This document shows, in pieces, positions 1 to 5,825 of a DNA stretch of 7,327 nucleotides. Made by a program: the position numbers and the translations under genes. Location of the stretch: contig CALAQT010000016.1 of NCBI GenBank assembly GCA_937888775.1, positions 1 to 7,327 of the forward strand. The letters are read 5' to 3'. The stretch comes from an uncultured Actinomycetes bacterium (GTDB lineage: Bacteria > Actinomycetota > Thermoleophilia > Solirubrobacterales > Solirubrobacteraceae). Under the pieces are notes generated by a model. The model was not told where the DNA came from. It worked only from the letters and a program-made list of their open reading frames with translations, and ran no database searches. Every line of letters begins with the position of its first letter. Within the stretch, counting starts at the first letter, position 1.

Positions 1-1
1 G

Positions 2-457
2 GTCGCCGTGCGTGTGGTCGGCGAGCGCGTGGCCCGGCTGGACCGCGGGCGCGTCGGGCATCGCGCGATCCTGGCCGCGATCCCGCTGGCGCTCGCCGGT
101 CGCTTTGACGCCGACGCCGCGGGCGATCTGGCGGCCACCTTTCAGCTGTCGGTCGGCGACACCCGCAGCCGGGTGCCGGCGTCGTTTGCGCTTGTGATCG
201 CCGGGGGCACCCTGACCGTCACGCGCGGCTCGCCGCCTGATCCCGGCGCCGTCGCGGTGAGCGGCGCCGAGGACCTGATCCGGCTGGCCAGCGGCGCCGC
301 CAGCTGGCCGCAGCTTCTTTCCAGCGGGCGCTTCTCACTCTCCGGAGACCCGTTTCTGGCCCTGCGCTTCGCGGCGCTGTTCCGGTTGCCGGCCGGCGCC
401 GGCCCGACCCACGCGCCAGCGCAGGTCGGGCCGCCGGGGCGACTCAGTGGCCCTTGA
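2..457 (+). CDS. SCP2 sterol-binding-domain-like protein (5' end open at window edge)
   Basis: The reading frame is open to the left edge, so the gene probably begins upstream; a GTG at 8 is the first start codon in view, but its ribosome-binding region is outside the window. The visible ~150 residues fit an SCP2-type lipid-binding fold: an amphipathic start (AILAAIPLALAGRFD), a strand region with ATFQLSVGD, then FALVIAGGTLTVTRG, a DPGAVAVSGAEDLIRLASG helix, and a closing SGRFSLSGDPFLALRFAALF helix. The DLIRLxSG...LLSSGRFxLSGDP arrangement is typical of bacterial SCP2 domains, which bind hydrophobic ligands or sit at the C-terminus of larger proteins. The ligand cannot be told. The final 20 or so residues are Pro/Gly/Ala-rich and probably disordered. 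Its 3' end overlaps the convergent neighbour by 14 bases. Confidence 0.6.
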   Translation, partial: VAVRVVGERVARLDRGRVGHRAILAAIPLALAGRFDADAAGDLAATFQLSVGDTRSRVPASFALVIAGGTLTVTRGSPPDPGAVAVSGAEDLIRLASGAASWPQLLSSGRFSLSGDPFLALRFAALFRLPAGAGPTHAPAQVGPPGRLSGP

Positions 458-1004
458 TCTTCACGGTGAACGTCCGGGTCACCGGCCCACAGGAAAACGA
501 CTTAGCGTGGGGCGGGATGTCGGTCTGCGTGAACGTGACCTTGCCGCTGGCCCGTTTGGCGCTGGTGAACTTTCCCGTGACCGCTGTGACGGTGACGAGC
601 GTCGGCTGGTCCTTGCCCTTGAGCTTGTCTGTCTGCTTGACCTTGGCGATCGCAAAGTGGCCATTGGCGGCCACTGAGATCGTGCCGACTGGGTAAAGCG
701 ACCCACCCGTAAACGGGTTCACTCCCGGCCGGAATCCACCCGAGCCGAGGCAGCCCAGCGACCCGTAGGTGAAGTGCAGCAGCTTGGTGCCGCTTGCCGA
801 CACCGTGAAGGTAACCGGCGCGCTAAAGCCCTCGATCTTCGCTTGCGATGTGGCGCCGGAGTACTTGCCGCCCGCCTTTGGGTGGGCGGCAAGCGCGGTC
901 GCGGCGACGGCGAGCGTCATTGCCGCGGTGAGCAGCGCTGCGGCTCGCGTCCGGCTGCGGCGGCGACCGTGAGTGCTACGGGGCGCCATGACCCGGTAAT
1001 CCAT
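444..1004 (-). CDS. Small secreted protein, paralog of the gene at 2785-3336
   Basis: An exported protein of unknown function, about 186 residues. The N-terminus has an Arg-rich n-region (RRRSRTR), a hydrophobic core (AAALLTAAMTLAVAATA) and an ALA|AHP cleavage site, so a Sec signal peptide is clear. The mature part opens AHPKAGGKYSGATS, followed by beta-strand-like segments (APVTFTVSASGTKLLHFTY) and two cysteines, one in SLGC and one in SCGP, which could form a disulfide once outside the cell. The second gene of this type in the window shares these landmarks in order. I do not recognise a named domain; similar AHPxxG...KYSGxTS proteins are, from memory, common uncharacterised secreted proteins in Thermoleophilia. 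The ATG at 1004 is preferred over the ATG at 1010 because GAGGGGG lies 6 bases before it but abuts the other. It has its own promoter-like site in the 102-base gap downstream of the exporter gene. Confidence 0.75.
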   Translation of the reverse strand: MDYRVMAPRSTHGRRRSRTRAAALLTAAMTLAVAATALAAHPKAGGKYSGATSQAKIEGFSAPVTFTVSASGTKLLHFTYGSLGCLGSGGFRPGVNPFTGGSLYPVGTISVAANGHFAIAKVKQTDKLKGKDQPTLVTVTAVTGKFTSAKRASGKVTFTQTDIPPHAKSFSCGPVTRTFTVKIKGH

Positions 1005-1010
1005 CGTCAT

Positions 1011-1017
1011 CCCCCTC
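1011..1017 (-). promoter_or_regulatory. Ribosome-binding site deciding the start at 1004
   Basis: On the minus strand GAGGGGG ends directly before an ATG at 1010 and 6 bases before a second in-frame ATG at 1004. Normal Shine-Dalgarno spacing favours the second. Confidence 0.5.
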
Positions 1018-1042
1018 GTGATGTGTCCGGCCGACGGGCGCG

Positions 1043-1071
1043 AGCATATCTCGCCATCGGTTGAGTTTCAG
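1043..1071 (-). promoter_or_regulatory. Candidate sigma-70-type promoter for the secreted-protein gene
   Basis: Read on the minus strand: CTGAAA (1071-1066), a 17-base spacer, then TATGCT (1048-1043). The -35 matches TTGACA at four of six positions and the -10 fits TANNNT. Transcription would begin near 1036, giving a leader of about 30 bases before the start at 1004. The surrounding bases are unusually A/T-rich for this window. It suggests the gene can be transcribed independently of the exporter upstream. Confidence 0.4.
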
Positions 1072-1112
1072 TTAGTTGCGTGGATCAAGACGGCCGGGTC
1101 GGCGCGGGTGCA

Positions 1113-2735
1113 TCAGGACCCGGACTCGGGCGCGGCGACCACGGGCGCGGATCGGGCGCCGGCCGAGCCGTCGTCGCGGGCGAGGACCGAGCTGGCCCCA
1201 GCCAGGGCGCCGCCCGGGCAGTCGGCGCACGCCACGCTACGGCGCGGATTCTCGATCCCCACCAGCGCGATCGCGCCACCCAGCAGCGCCAGTCCCGCGC
1301 CGATCCCGATCCCGATCCTGAAGGCGCGCACCGACGCTTCCACCAGCGCGCGATGGACGACGGGGCGCTCCGCGCCGGGCACCGCGCCGGCGTCGGTGAC
1401 CAGCGGACGAGTTCGAGCGCGGGCAACGAAGGTTCGGGCCTGAGGCGTAAGCCGCGCGCCCGCCAGGTCGTGGTCGAGCCGGCTGGCGAAGCTGCCGGAC
1501 ACGATCGCCCCCAGCGCGGCGATCGCCAGCAGCCCGGCGACCCGGGCGACCGCATTGTTGACGCCACTGGCCACGCCCGAATGGCCCGGCTCCACCGCAC
1601 CCAGCACTGTGGCGGTCAGCGGTGCCACCGTCGCCGCCAGCCCCAGACCGAACACGAGCACGCCCGGCAGGACAGTCGTGGGGTAATCGGCGCTCGCTCC
1701 CATGCGGACCAGCAGCAGCAGCCCGGCGCCCGCCACCATCGGGCCGCCGGCCATGAACAGATGCGGGCCGAGCTTGTCGGCGAGCGCCCCAAAGCGCCGG
1801 GAGAGGGCGAACACCACGATCGTGATCGGCAGCAGCGACAGCCCGGCCTCCAGCGGCGTGTAGCCGCCCACCTGCTGGATGAACACGACGATGAAGAACG
1901 TGGCCACGCCAAGCCCTGCGTACAGCAGCAGCGTGGTCAGGTTGCCGACGCTGAAGTTGCGGCTGGCGAACAGCTTCAGCGGCATCATCGGCGCCGGGCT
2001 GCGCCGCTCCCAGGCCAGGAATGAGCCGAACAGGACGATGCCGATGACCAGCGGCATCGCGACCCTCGGGTTGCCCCAGCCGTAGCTGGGCTGCTCGATC
2101 AGTGCGAACACCGGCCCGGCCAGGCCCAAGGCGCACAGCAGCGCGCCGATCACGTCCACGTGCCCGGGCGAGCGCACGTCGGCCGGCAGGCGACGCAGCA
2201 GTGTGAGCGTGACTACCACCGGGATCAGGTTGATCGCGAAGATCCAGCGCCAGGAAGCCAGTTCGATCAGCAGTCCTCCGCCCAACGGGCCGATCACCGT
2301 CGCGATCCCCGTCCAGGCCGTCCAGCTGCCGATCGCCGCGGCGCGCTCGCTGTCGGGGAAGGTGTCCATGATCAGCGCCAGGGTGCTCGGCACCAGCAGC
2401 GCGCCGGCGACTCCCTGCACGGCGCGGGCGCCGATCAACAGACCGGCGCTCGGCGCGACCGCGCACAGCAGCGAGCAGCTCCCGAACGCCGCCAGCCCGG
2501 TCGCGAACACCCGCCGGCGGCCGAGCAGATCCCCCAGCGAGCCGCCGACCAGCAGCAGCGAGGACAGCGTCAGCAGGTAGGCCTCGACCACCCACTGCTG
2601 GTCGGCCAGCCCACCATGCAGGCTGGCGCGGATCGACGGCAGCGCGACATTGACGATCGTCCCGTCGAGGAATACGATCCCCGAGCCCAGGACGCTCGCC
2701 ACGAGAGCGATGCGCTTGGTGCGGACCTCAGCCAA
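1113..2735 (-). CDS. MFS drug/metabolite exporter, DHA2 (EmrB/QacA) family, 14 TMS
   Basis: An inner-membrane proton-coupled efflux pump of the DHA2 drug:H+ antiporter family; 540 residues is the usual size for a 14-helix member. Diagnostic motifs appear in order: LDGTIVNVALP in helix 1 with Asp24 (motif D1), GGSLGDLLGRRR at about residues 64-75 between helices 2 and 3 (motif A), RAVQG at 104-108 in helix 4 (motif B), and the antiporter motif C in helix 5, ending GPLGGG at 149-154. Hydrophobic segments continue to about residue 495, followed by a soluble Ala/Ser/Gly-rich tail of about 45 residues with two cysteines. The start is a TTG with no clear Shine-Dalgarno; it is chosen because RTKRIALVASVLGSG is the normal family N-terminus. 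The start lies 49 bases after the stop of the secreted-protein gene upstream, suggesting co-transcription. The substrate is unknown, and no regulator gene adjoins it in the window. Confidence 0.93.
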   Translation of the reverse strand: MAEVRTKRIALVASVLGSGIVFLDGTIVNVALPSIRASLHGGLADQQWVVEAYLLTLSSLLLVGGSLGDLLGRRRVFATGLAAFGSCSLLCAVAPSAGLLIGARAVQGVAGALLVPSTLALIMDTFPDSERAAAIGSWTAWTGIATVIGPLGGGLLIELASWRWIFAINLIPVVVTLTLLRRLPADVRSPGHVDVIGALLCALGLAGPVFALIEQPSYGWGNPRVAMPLVIGIVLFGSFLAWERRSPAPMMPLKLFASRNFSVGNLTTLLLYAGLGVATFFIVVFIQQVGGYTPLEAGLSLLPITIVVFALSRRFGALADKLGPHLFMAGGPMVAGAGLLLLVRMGASADYPTTVLPGVLVFGLGLAATVAPLTATVLGAVEPGHSGVASGVNNAVARVAGLLAIAALGAIVSGSFASRLDHDLAGARLTPQARTFVARARTRPLVTDAGAVPGAERPVVHRALVEASVRAFRIGIGIGAGLALLGGAIALVGIENPRRSVACADCPGGALAGASSVLARDDGSAGARSAPVVAAPESGS

Positions 2736-2784
2736 CTGCGACCGAGCCTACCGCGCCGCCGGGCCGCGTCGGCGGGCTGCTGGC

Positions 2785-3336
2785 TTACCGGAGCTTGGCG
2801 CTGAACGTGAACGACATCGGCCCGCACGTGGAGCCGGCCACCTGCGGGTCGCTGAACGTCTGCTTATAGCTGATCTTGCCGGTCGCGAGCTTGGCGGTCT
2901 TGAACCGCCCGGTGATGCTCGTCGCGGTGACCGTTTTCTGACCTTGGACCACGAACGTCGACCGGGCGCCGGTGACCGAGAAGCTCCCTGTCTGGCCGAC
3001 CTTGACCCTACCGACGAATTGGATCGTGTCCTTCAGCGTGAATGGGTCCCCGCGGAAGCCGCCACCGCCGAAACAGCCGACCGTCGAGTAACGGAAACTG
3101 ATCAGGGCGGTGCCGTTGCTCGACACCCGGAAGCTCACCGGCGCGTGGAAGCCGGCAACCGCGGGTTCCGAGGTAAAGCCGGAGTACTTGTTACCCGGCT
3201 TCGGGTGCGCAGCGAGCGCGTCGGCGGCCACCGCGAACGTCAGCAGCGTCGCCGCGGCTGCGACCGACACTCGACGTGTGCTCAGATGATGCCCGCCCCT
3301 GCCAGCCTGTCCGGGACGGGTGATTCCCAGCCTCAT
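2785..3336 (-). CDS. Small secreted protein, paralog of the gene at 444-1004
   Basis: A 183-residue exported protein of unknown function. The signal peptide has a basic n-region (including STRR), a core VAAAATLLTFAVAADA and an ALA|AHP cleavage site near residue 42. The mature protein starts AHPKPGNKYSGFTS and continues with APVSFRVSSNGTALISFRY. Two cysteines, in TVGC and TCGP, match those of the paralog, as do GFxAPVxFxVSxxGTxL, a TGxFxxAKxAxGK block and a C-terminal CGPxxxTFxxK. The repeated short strands suggest an all-beta fold with one disulfide. The ATG at 3336 is well supported: AAGGAG lies 7 bases upstream. It is the first gene of a probable leftward transcript with the MFS exporter. 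Two related exported proteins flanking a pump suggest a linked cell-envelope role, but that is inference. Confidence 0.78.
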   Translation of the reverse strand: MRLGITRPGQAGRGGHHLSTRRVSVAAAATLLTFAVAADALAAHPKPGNKYSGFTSEPAVAGFHAPVSFRVSSNGTALISFRYSTVGCFGGGGFRGDPFTLKDTIQFVGRVKVGQTGSFSVTGARSTFVVQGQKTVTATSITGRFKTAKLATGKISYKQTFSDPQVAGSTCGPMSFTFSAKLR

Positions 3337-3379
3337 CGCTTAACTCCTTGACCTGGTGGCTCGGCCGTCGGGGCGCCCC

Positions 3380-3385
3380 ATCCTA
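3380..3385 (-). promoter_or_regulatory. Candidate -10 box for the secreted protein/MFS transcript
   Basis: The minus strand reads TAGGAT, a good -10 hexamer, which would put transcription start near 3373 and leave a leader of about 37 bases. No good -35 lies 16-18 bases upstream. That position is occupied instead by the 13-bp direct repeat, which would suit activator-dependent control. Confidence 0.3.
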
Positions 3386-3392
3386 CTGCGAC

Positions 3393-3422
3393 CCTGTCAC
3401 CGCATGCGGCCTGTCACCGCAT
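3393..3422. repeat. 13-bp direct repeat, two copies, possible operator
   Basis: CCTGTCACCGCAT occurs exactly at 3393-3405 and 3410-3422, a period of 17 bases with a 4-base spacer (minus-strand reading ATGCGGTGACAGG). It lies just upstream of the TAGGAT box in the direction of the secreted-protein gene. An exact two-copy repeat at this position could bind a transcription factor. No regulator gene in the window can be paired with it. Confidence 0.4.
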
Positions 3423-3445
3423 CGATTCCCATTTGTTTAGTAACC

Positions 3446-3478
3446 GCCGGCGCCACCGTGCGGCCGGCGGGCGCCGGC
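3446..3478 (-). terminator. GC-rich inverted repeat, possible terminator of the leftward membrane-protein gene
   Basis: GCCGGCGCC (3446-3454) is the exact reverse complement of GGCGCCGGC (3470-3478), giving a 9-bp stem with a 15-base loop. It lies about 90 bases past the stop at 3566 in the direction of that gene's transcription. There is no T-run after the stem, so it is at best an atypical terminator of the kind seen in high-GC genomes. Confidence 0.3.
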
Positions 3479-3565
3479 CCATTATGCGGTCGGCAGGGAT
3501 GAGCGGATCCGGGCGGCCCCTCGACGGGGTCGCCTAGAACTGCCACCCGCTCCCTTGTGAGAGCG

Positions 3566-3889
3566 CTATGGAGCCGGCGGCGTAGCAGGCACGACAACGG
3601 TCAGATCACCCACCGTCTCGGCGGGCTTGACAATCTGCTTCCTGGCCGCCTGGTTGAGTGAAGGCGCCGCCTCGCTGGAAAGTGTCGCCGTGAGGCACCG
3701 CAGCACCTGCATGACGACGTGCTCGCGCTTGAGCGCGCGCGTTCGACCCACGCAGGGCGTGAGCGCGGAGCGGTCCCCCGTGTGGCGACCGAGATTGAGC
3801 TGGTAGTCGCCGCCTGCGCCGCTGGGACGAACCCGTGAGAACTTGAAGTTCAGCAGTTTCGTGGCTGCGCTGGAGACGCTCGCCGGACG
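3566..3889 (-). pseudogene. In-frame continuation of the membrane-protein gene beyond an internal TGA
   Basis: After the TGA at 3892-3890 the same frame stays open for 107 more codons to a TAG at 3568-3566. Codon third positions here are about 79% G or C by my count, as expected for coding DNA in this genome. The translation is protein-like, e.g. TKLLNFKFSRV, REHVVMQVLRCLTATLSSE and KQIVKPAETVGDLTVVVP, with two cysteines (CVGR, RCLT). It has no good start of its own: the first candidate is a GTG at 3751 without a signal peptide or clear ribosome-binding site. The simplest reading is the 3' part of one gene split by a nonsense mutation (for instance CGA or TGG to TGA). A sequencing error, readthrough, or a separate 61-residue gene starting at 3751 are alternatives. 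Confidence 0.55.
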
Positions 3890-4483
3890 TCAGTTGACCC
3901 CTTGCGCAAACGTGGCGTTGGATTCGTAGCCGGCGAAGGTGACGCTGCGGGCGAACGGGAGCTGGGTCTTGACGATCACGCAGTAGGTTCGGGTCCCGTC
4001 GACACTCGGGACGCACGTGCGGTAGATGCTCCCCGGTTGAATCGTGAAGGTGTCCAGGTGTGTCACGTTCTCCCTGAAGGGAGCCGGAGCCCGATCGCCG
4101 ATGAACGCCTCCGCCCGCGTGATCGCGTCCTGCAGCGCTCGCTGATGGGCGATCACCGTGGGACGGTGCAGCAGCCCGGCGGCCAACAGCACTGCCGCCA
4201 CCGCGACGACGGCATACGTGCCGCCATAGTTGCGCGCCACCAGCACGGGCAGATCGCTTCGGAAACGTCGCAGCACGGCGCCCAGCGGTCGTGAGAGCAA
4301 CAGCACCGCCAGCACGTTGAGCACGAGCGCCGCGATCACGCCGCCGGCGACCGACTGGGTCTCCCCCGCCTGCGGCAGCGCATGTCCCGTCACGCCGTCA
4401 AACGCCGTCGCCGCGACGAACGTCGGCCACAACCAGGCGCCGCGCTGGCGCCAGCGCAGACGGGCGAGCCAAGCACCTTCCAT
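3890..4483 (-). CDS. Membrane protein with three TM helices and an extracytoplasmic domain; probably truncated
   Basis: A protein of unknown function, 197 residues from the ATG at 4483. It begins MEGAWLARLRWRQRGAWLWP, a basic cytoplasmic start, followed by hydrophobic segments near residues 15-30 (AWLWPTFVAATAF), 45-70 (VAGGVIAALVLNVLAVLLL) and 80-105 (YAVVAVAAVLLAAGLL). The remaining ~90 residues are soluble and probably outside the cell; they contain two cysteines (YRTCVPS, TYCVIV), possibly a disulfide. An in-frame ATG at 4564 would add 27 residues, but these are polar and neither start has a clear ribosome-binding site; 4483 is preferred because the MEGAW start is typical of a membrane protein. 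The frame ends at a TGA after ...NATFAQGVN in the middle of the apparent soluble domain, and coding continues beyond it (see 3566-3889). It is transcribed away from the E1 alpha gene. Confidence 0.6.
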   Translation of the reverse strand: MEGAWLARLRWRQRGAWLWPTFVAATAFDGVTGHALPQAGETQSVAGGVIAALVLNVLAVLLLSRPLGAVLRRFRSDLPVLVARNYGGTYAVVAVAAVLLAAGLLHRPTVIAHQRALQDAITRAEAFIGDRAPAPFRENVTHLDTFTIQPGSIYRTCVPSVDGTRTYCVIVKTQLPFARSVTFAGYESNATFAQGVN

Positions 4484-4621
4484 TCGATCAAGGCTACCCC
4501 CGGCCGGCGAGGTGAGGTCTTGCTTTGGGCGGAGGCGTCCCTCAGTGACCGTCACGGCGGACATGGGTCTGAGGGTCTCGCTCAGTGATCGCGGGCGCGG
4601 GCGCGGACCCAGCGGGTGGGG

Positions 4622-4627
4622 TAAGCT
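4622..4627 (+). promoter_or_regulatory. Candidate -10 box for the E1 alpha-E1 beta-E2 operon
   Basis: TAAGCT fits TANNNT and is preceded by a G-run, a common look for actinobacterial -10 elements. It would start transcription near 4634, with a leader of about 97 bases. No recognisable -35 lies 17 bases upstream. Confidence 0.3.
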
Positions 4628-4637
4628 CGGCGTCCCG

Positions 4638-4676
4638 ATCGAGGGGCCGAGCCGGAGATCCCGGAGCGGCTTCGAT
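4638..4676 (+). promoter_or_regulatory. Predicted stem-loop in the E1 alpha leader
   Basis: Paired blocks nest in order: ATCGA (4638-4642) with TCGAT (4672-4676), GCCG (4646-4649) with CGGC (4667-4670), and CCGG (4652-4655) with CCGG (4661-4664), around a 5-base loop AGATC. The interruptions are GGG opposite T and a symmetric AG/AG mismatch, giving 13 Watson-Crick pairs. It may be a leader-RNA structure or, being symmetric, a protein-binding site on DNA. No known riboswitch is recognised. Confidence 0.3.
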
Positions 4677-4716
4677 GAGCGATACCGGATGGAGATCCCG
4701 ACCGGTCCAGAAACGA

Positions 4717-4722
4717 AAGGGA
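4717..4722 (+). promoter_or_regulatory. Ribosome-binding site deciding the E1 alpha start
   Basis: AAGGGA lies 8 bases before the ATG at 4731. An in-frame ATG at 4689 lacks a comparable site. Confidence 0.5.
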
Positions 4723-4730
4723 AGCGAGAG

Positions 4731-5825
4731 ATGGCGACGCATACGGCTCAGCCGGCCGCCGCGGACAGCGGCTCAGTCGGGCACCTACAGCTCGAGGACC
4801 GCGTCCGTCTGCTTGAAGCGATGCTGCTGATGCGAGGGCTCGAAGCCCGCACGATGAGCCTCTACCGTCAGGGCAAGGTCCCAGGATCCTTCTATGACGG
4901 GTTCGGACAGGAGGCCGTGTCGGCGGGCGCGGCGTACGCGATGGCGGCCGGGGACCGGCTCTGCATCCTGCACCGTGACCTGGCGGCGCACCTGATTCGC
5001 GGCGTGCCGCCGACCCGGATCCTCGCCCAGTACCTGGGCCGTGAGGCAGGCGTGACGCGCGGGCGCGACGGCAACGTGCACTTCGGTGACCGACATCTCG
5101 GGTGCGTCGGGATGGTCTCGATGCTGCCGGACATGATGCTGGTCGCAGCCGGGATGGCGATGGCGTTCAAGTTGCGCGGCGAGCGGCGCTGCGCGCTGAC
5201 CTGGTTCGGTGACGGCTCCACCTCCCGCGGAGACTTCCACGAGGCGATGAACTGGGCCGGCGTGCAGAAGCTGCCGGTCATCTTCGTGCTGGAGAACAAC
5301 CAGTACGCGTACTCGACGCCGGTGAAGATGCAGTATGCCGTCGACCCCGTACAGCGGGCGGCGGCCTACGGCCTGGCGGGGGTGACGGTGGATGGCAACG
5401 ACGCGGAGGCGATGTTCGAGGTCACGCATGAAGCGCGCGAGCGTGCGCTGGCGGGTGACGGCGCGACGTTGATCGAGGCCGAGACGATGCGGATGCACGG
5501 TCACGCCGCCCACGACGACATGAAGTACGTGCCCTCCGAACAGGTCGAGGAGTGGCGCAAGCGTGACCCGATCGAGCGCCAGGAGGGTCGGCTGCGCGAG
5601 GCGGGGGTCGATGTCGACGGGGTGCGAGCCGCGGTGCAGGCCGAGATCGACGCCGCCGCCGAGGAGGCACTGGGGGGCCCGATGCCCGATCCTTCCTCCG
5701 CGACGACGGGCGTGTTCTGCACGGGTGAGGCGGAGCCGCTGGGCGATGGGCAGGCGCCGTGGAGTGGCTTTGCGGCCGGGTCGGAGGCCTCCGAGTCCGG
5801 GGCGGCCTCGGAGGTGGACGCGTGA
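4731..5825 (+). CDS. 2-oxo acid dehydrogenase E1 component, alpha subunit (PDH/acetoin/BCKDH type)
   Basis: With the beta subunit it forms the thiamine-diphosphate-dependent E1, which decarboxylates a 2-oxo acid and passes the acyl group to the lipoyl arm of E2 in the cytoplasm. The 364 residues include the ThDP/Mg motif starting GDG at 160-162 and ending NN at 189-190 (LENNQYAYSTP), the early YDGFGQEAVSAGAAYAM and HRDLAAHLIRG blocks, GREAGVTRGRDGNVH, a VDGND block near 220-224, and MHGHAAHDDMKYVP near 255-267. The last ~50 residues are a low-complexity Gly/Ala/Ser/Glu tail ending EVDA. The HGHAAHDD...YVP...RDPIER region resembles PDH/acetoin-type E1 alpha, so the substrate is left open (pdhA, acoA or bkdA are all possible). 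The ATG at 4731 has AAGGGA 8 bases upstream. Its TGA shares its A with the ATG of the first mini-cistron. Confidence 0.93.
   Translation: MATHTAQPAAADSGSVGHLQLEDRVRLLEAMLLMRGLEARTMSLYRQGKVPGSFYDGFGQEAVSAGAAYAMAAGDRLCILHRDLAAHLIRGVPPTRILAQYLGREAGVTRGRDGNVHFGDRHLGCVGMVSMLPDMMLVAAGMAMAFKLRGERRCALTWFGDGSTSRGDFHEAMNWAGVQKLPVIFVLENNQYAYSTPVKMQYAVDPVQRAAAYGLAGVTVDGNDAEAMFEVTHEARERALAGDGATLIEAETMRMHGHAAHDDMKYVPSEQVEEWRKRDPIERQEGRLREAGVDVDGVRAAVQAEIDAAAEEALGGPMPDPSSATTGVFCTGEAEPLGDGQAPWSGFAAGSEASESGAASEVDA
5788..5814 (+). promoter_or_regulatory. Predicted hairpin masking the Shine-Dalgarno before the tandem starts
   Basis: CCTCCGAG (5788-5795) is the exact reverse complement of CTCGGAGG (5807-5814), an 8-bp stem with an 11-base loop. 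The 3' arm includes GGAGG, the probable ribosome-binding site for the ATG at 5825. The 5' arm is also part of a perfect 14-bp palindrome (TCGGAGGCCTCCGA, 5781-5794), so a competing small hairpin is possible. It lies inside the E1 alpha coding region; ribosomes finishing E1 alpha would open it, a usual basis for translational coupling. Confidence 0.4.

Larger units (their letters stand above)
3337..3565. other. Intergenic region upstream of the secreted protein/MFS transcript
   Basis: About 230 bases with no convincing gene. It contains the AAGGAG ribosome-binding site (3349-3344, minus), a TAGGAT box, a 13-bp direct repeat and a GC-rich inverted repeat, all described separately. Short open frames across it look like chance products of the high GC content. 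Confidence 0.6.
4484..4730. other. Divergent intergenic region before the 2-oxo acid dehydrogenase operon
   Basis: About 250 bases between the leftward membrane-protein gene and the rightward E1 alpha gene. It holds a TAAGCT box, a leader hairpin and the E1 alpha ribosome-binding site. A frame open upstream of 4731 continues in phase with E1 alpha, but its content is not protein-like. No separate gene is supported. Confidence 0.55.

Noticed and set aside
428..453. Terminator between the convergent genes at 444-457
   Set aside because: GGGCC and GGCCC could form only a 5-bp stem with a 16-base loop, and only TTGATCTT follows; too weak to call.
1080..2024. Long plus-strand open frame (314 codons) antisense to the MFS gene
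   Set aside because: Its translation is rich in Arg, Gln, His, Asp and Gly with no domain; it is the usual shadow of a high-GC gene, and the MFS motifs on the other strand are unmistakable.
1237..2595. Long minus-strand frame (452 codons) overlapping the MFS gene in another phase
   Set aside because: Arg/Gly/Ala/Asp-rich shadow of the true MFS frame, with no hydrophobic segments.
2160..2804. Plus-strand open frame antisense to the MFS N-terminal half
   Set aside because: Gln/Arg/Ala-rich shadow composition, no recognisable features.
3397..3597. Short minus-strand frame (66 codons) in the gap before the secreted-protein gene
   Set aside because: No ribosome-binding site or protein-like features; it overlaps the direct repeat and the GC-rich inverted repeat.
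3890..3892. Selenocysteine at the in-frame TGA
   Set aside because: There is no redox motif such as UxxC or CxxU around it and no convincing SECIS-like stem-loop directly after the codon.
3606..4016. Minus-strand frame of 136 codons crossing the TGA at 3890
   Set aside because: Arg/Gln/His-rich, a shadow in another phase of the interrupted membrane-protein gene.
4230..4730. In-frame upstream extension of E1 alpha
   Set aside because: The Ser/Arg/Pro-rich content is not like any E1 alpha N-terminus, it runs antisense through the membrane-protein gene, and AAGGGA 8 bases before the ATG at 4731 marks the real start.
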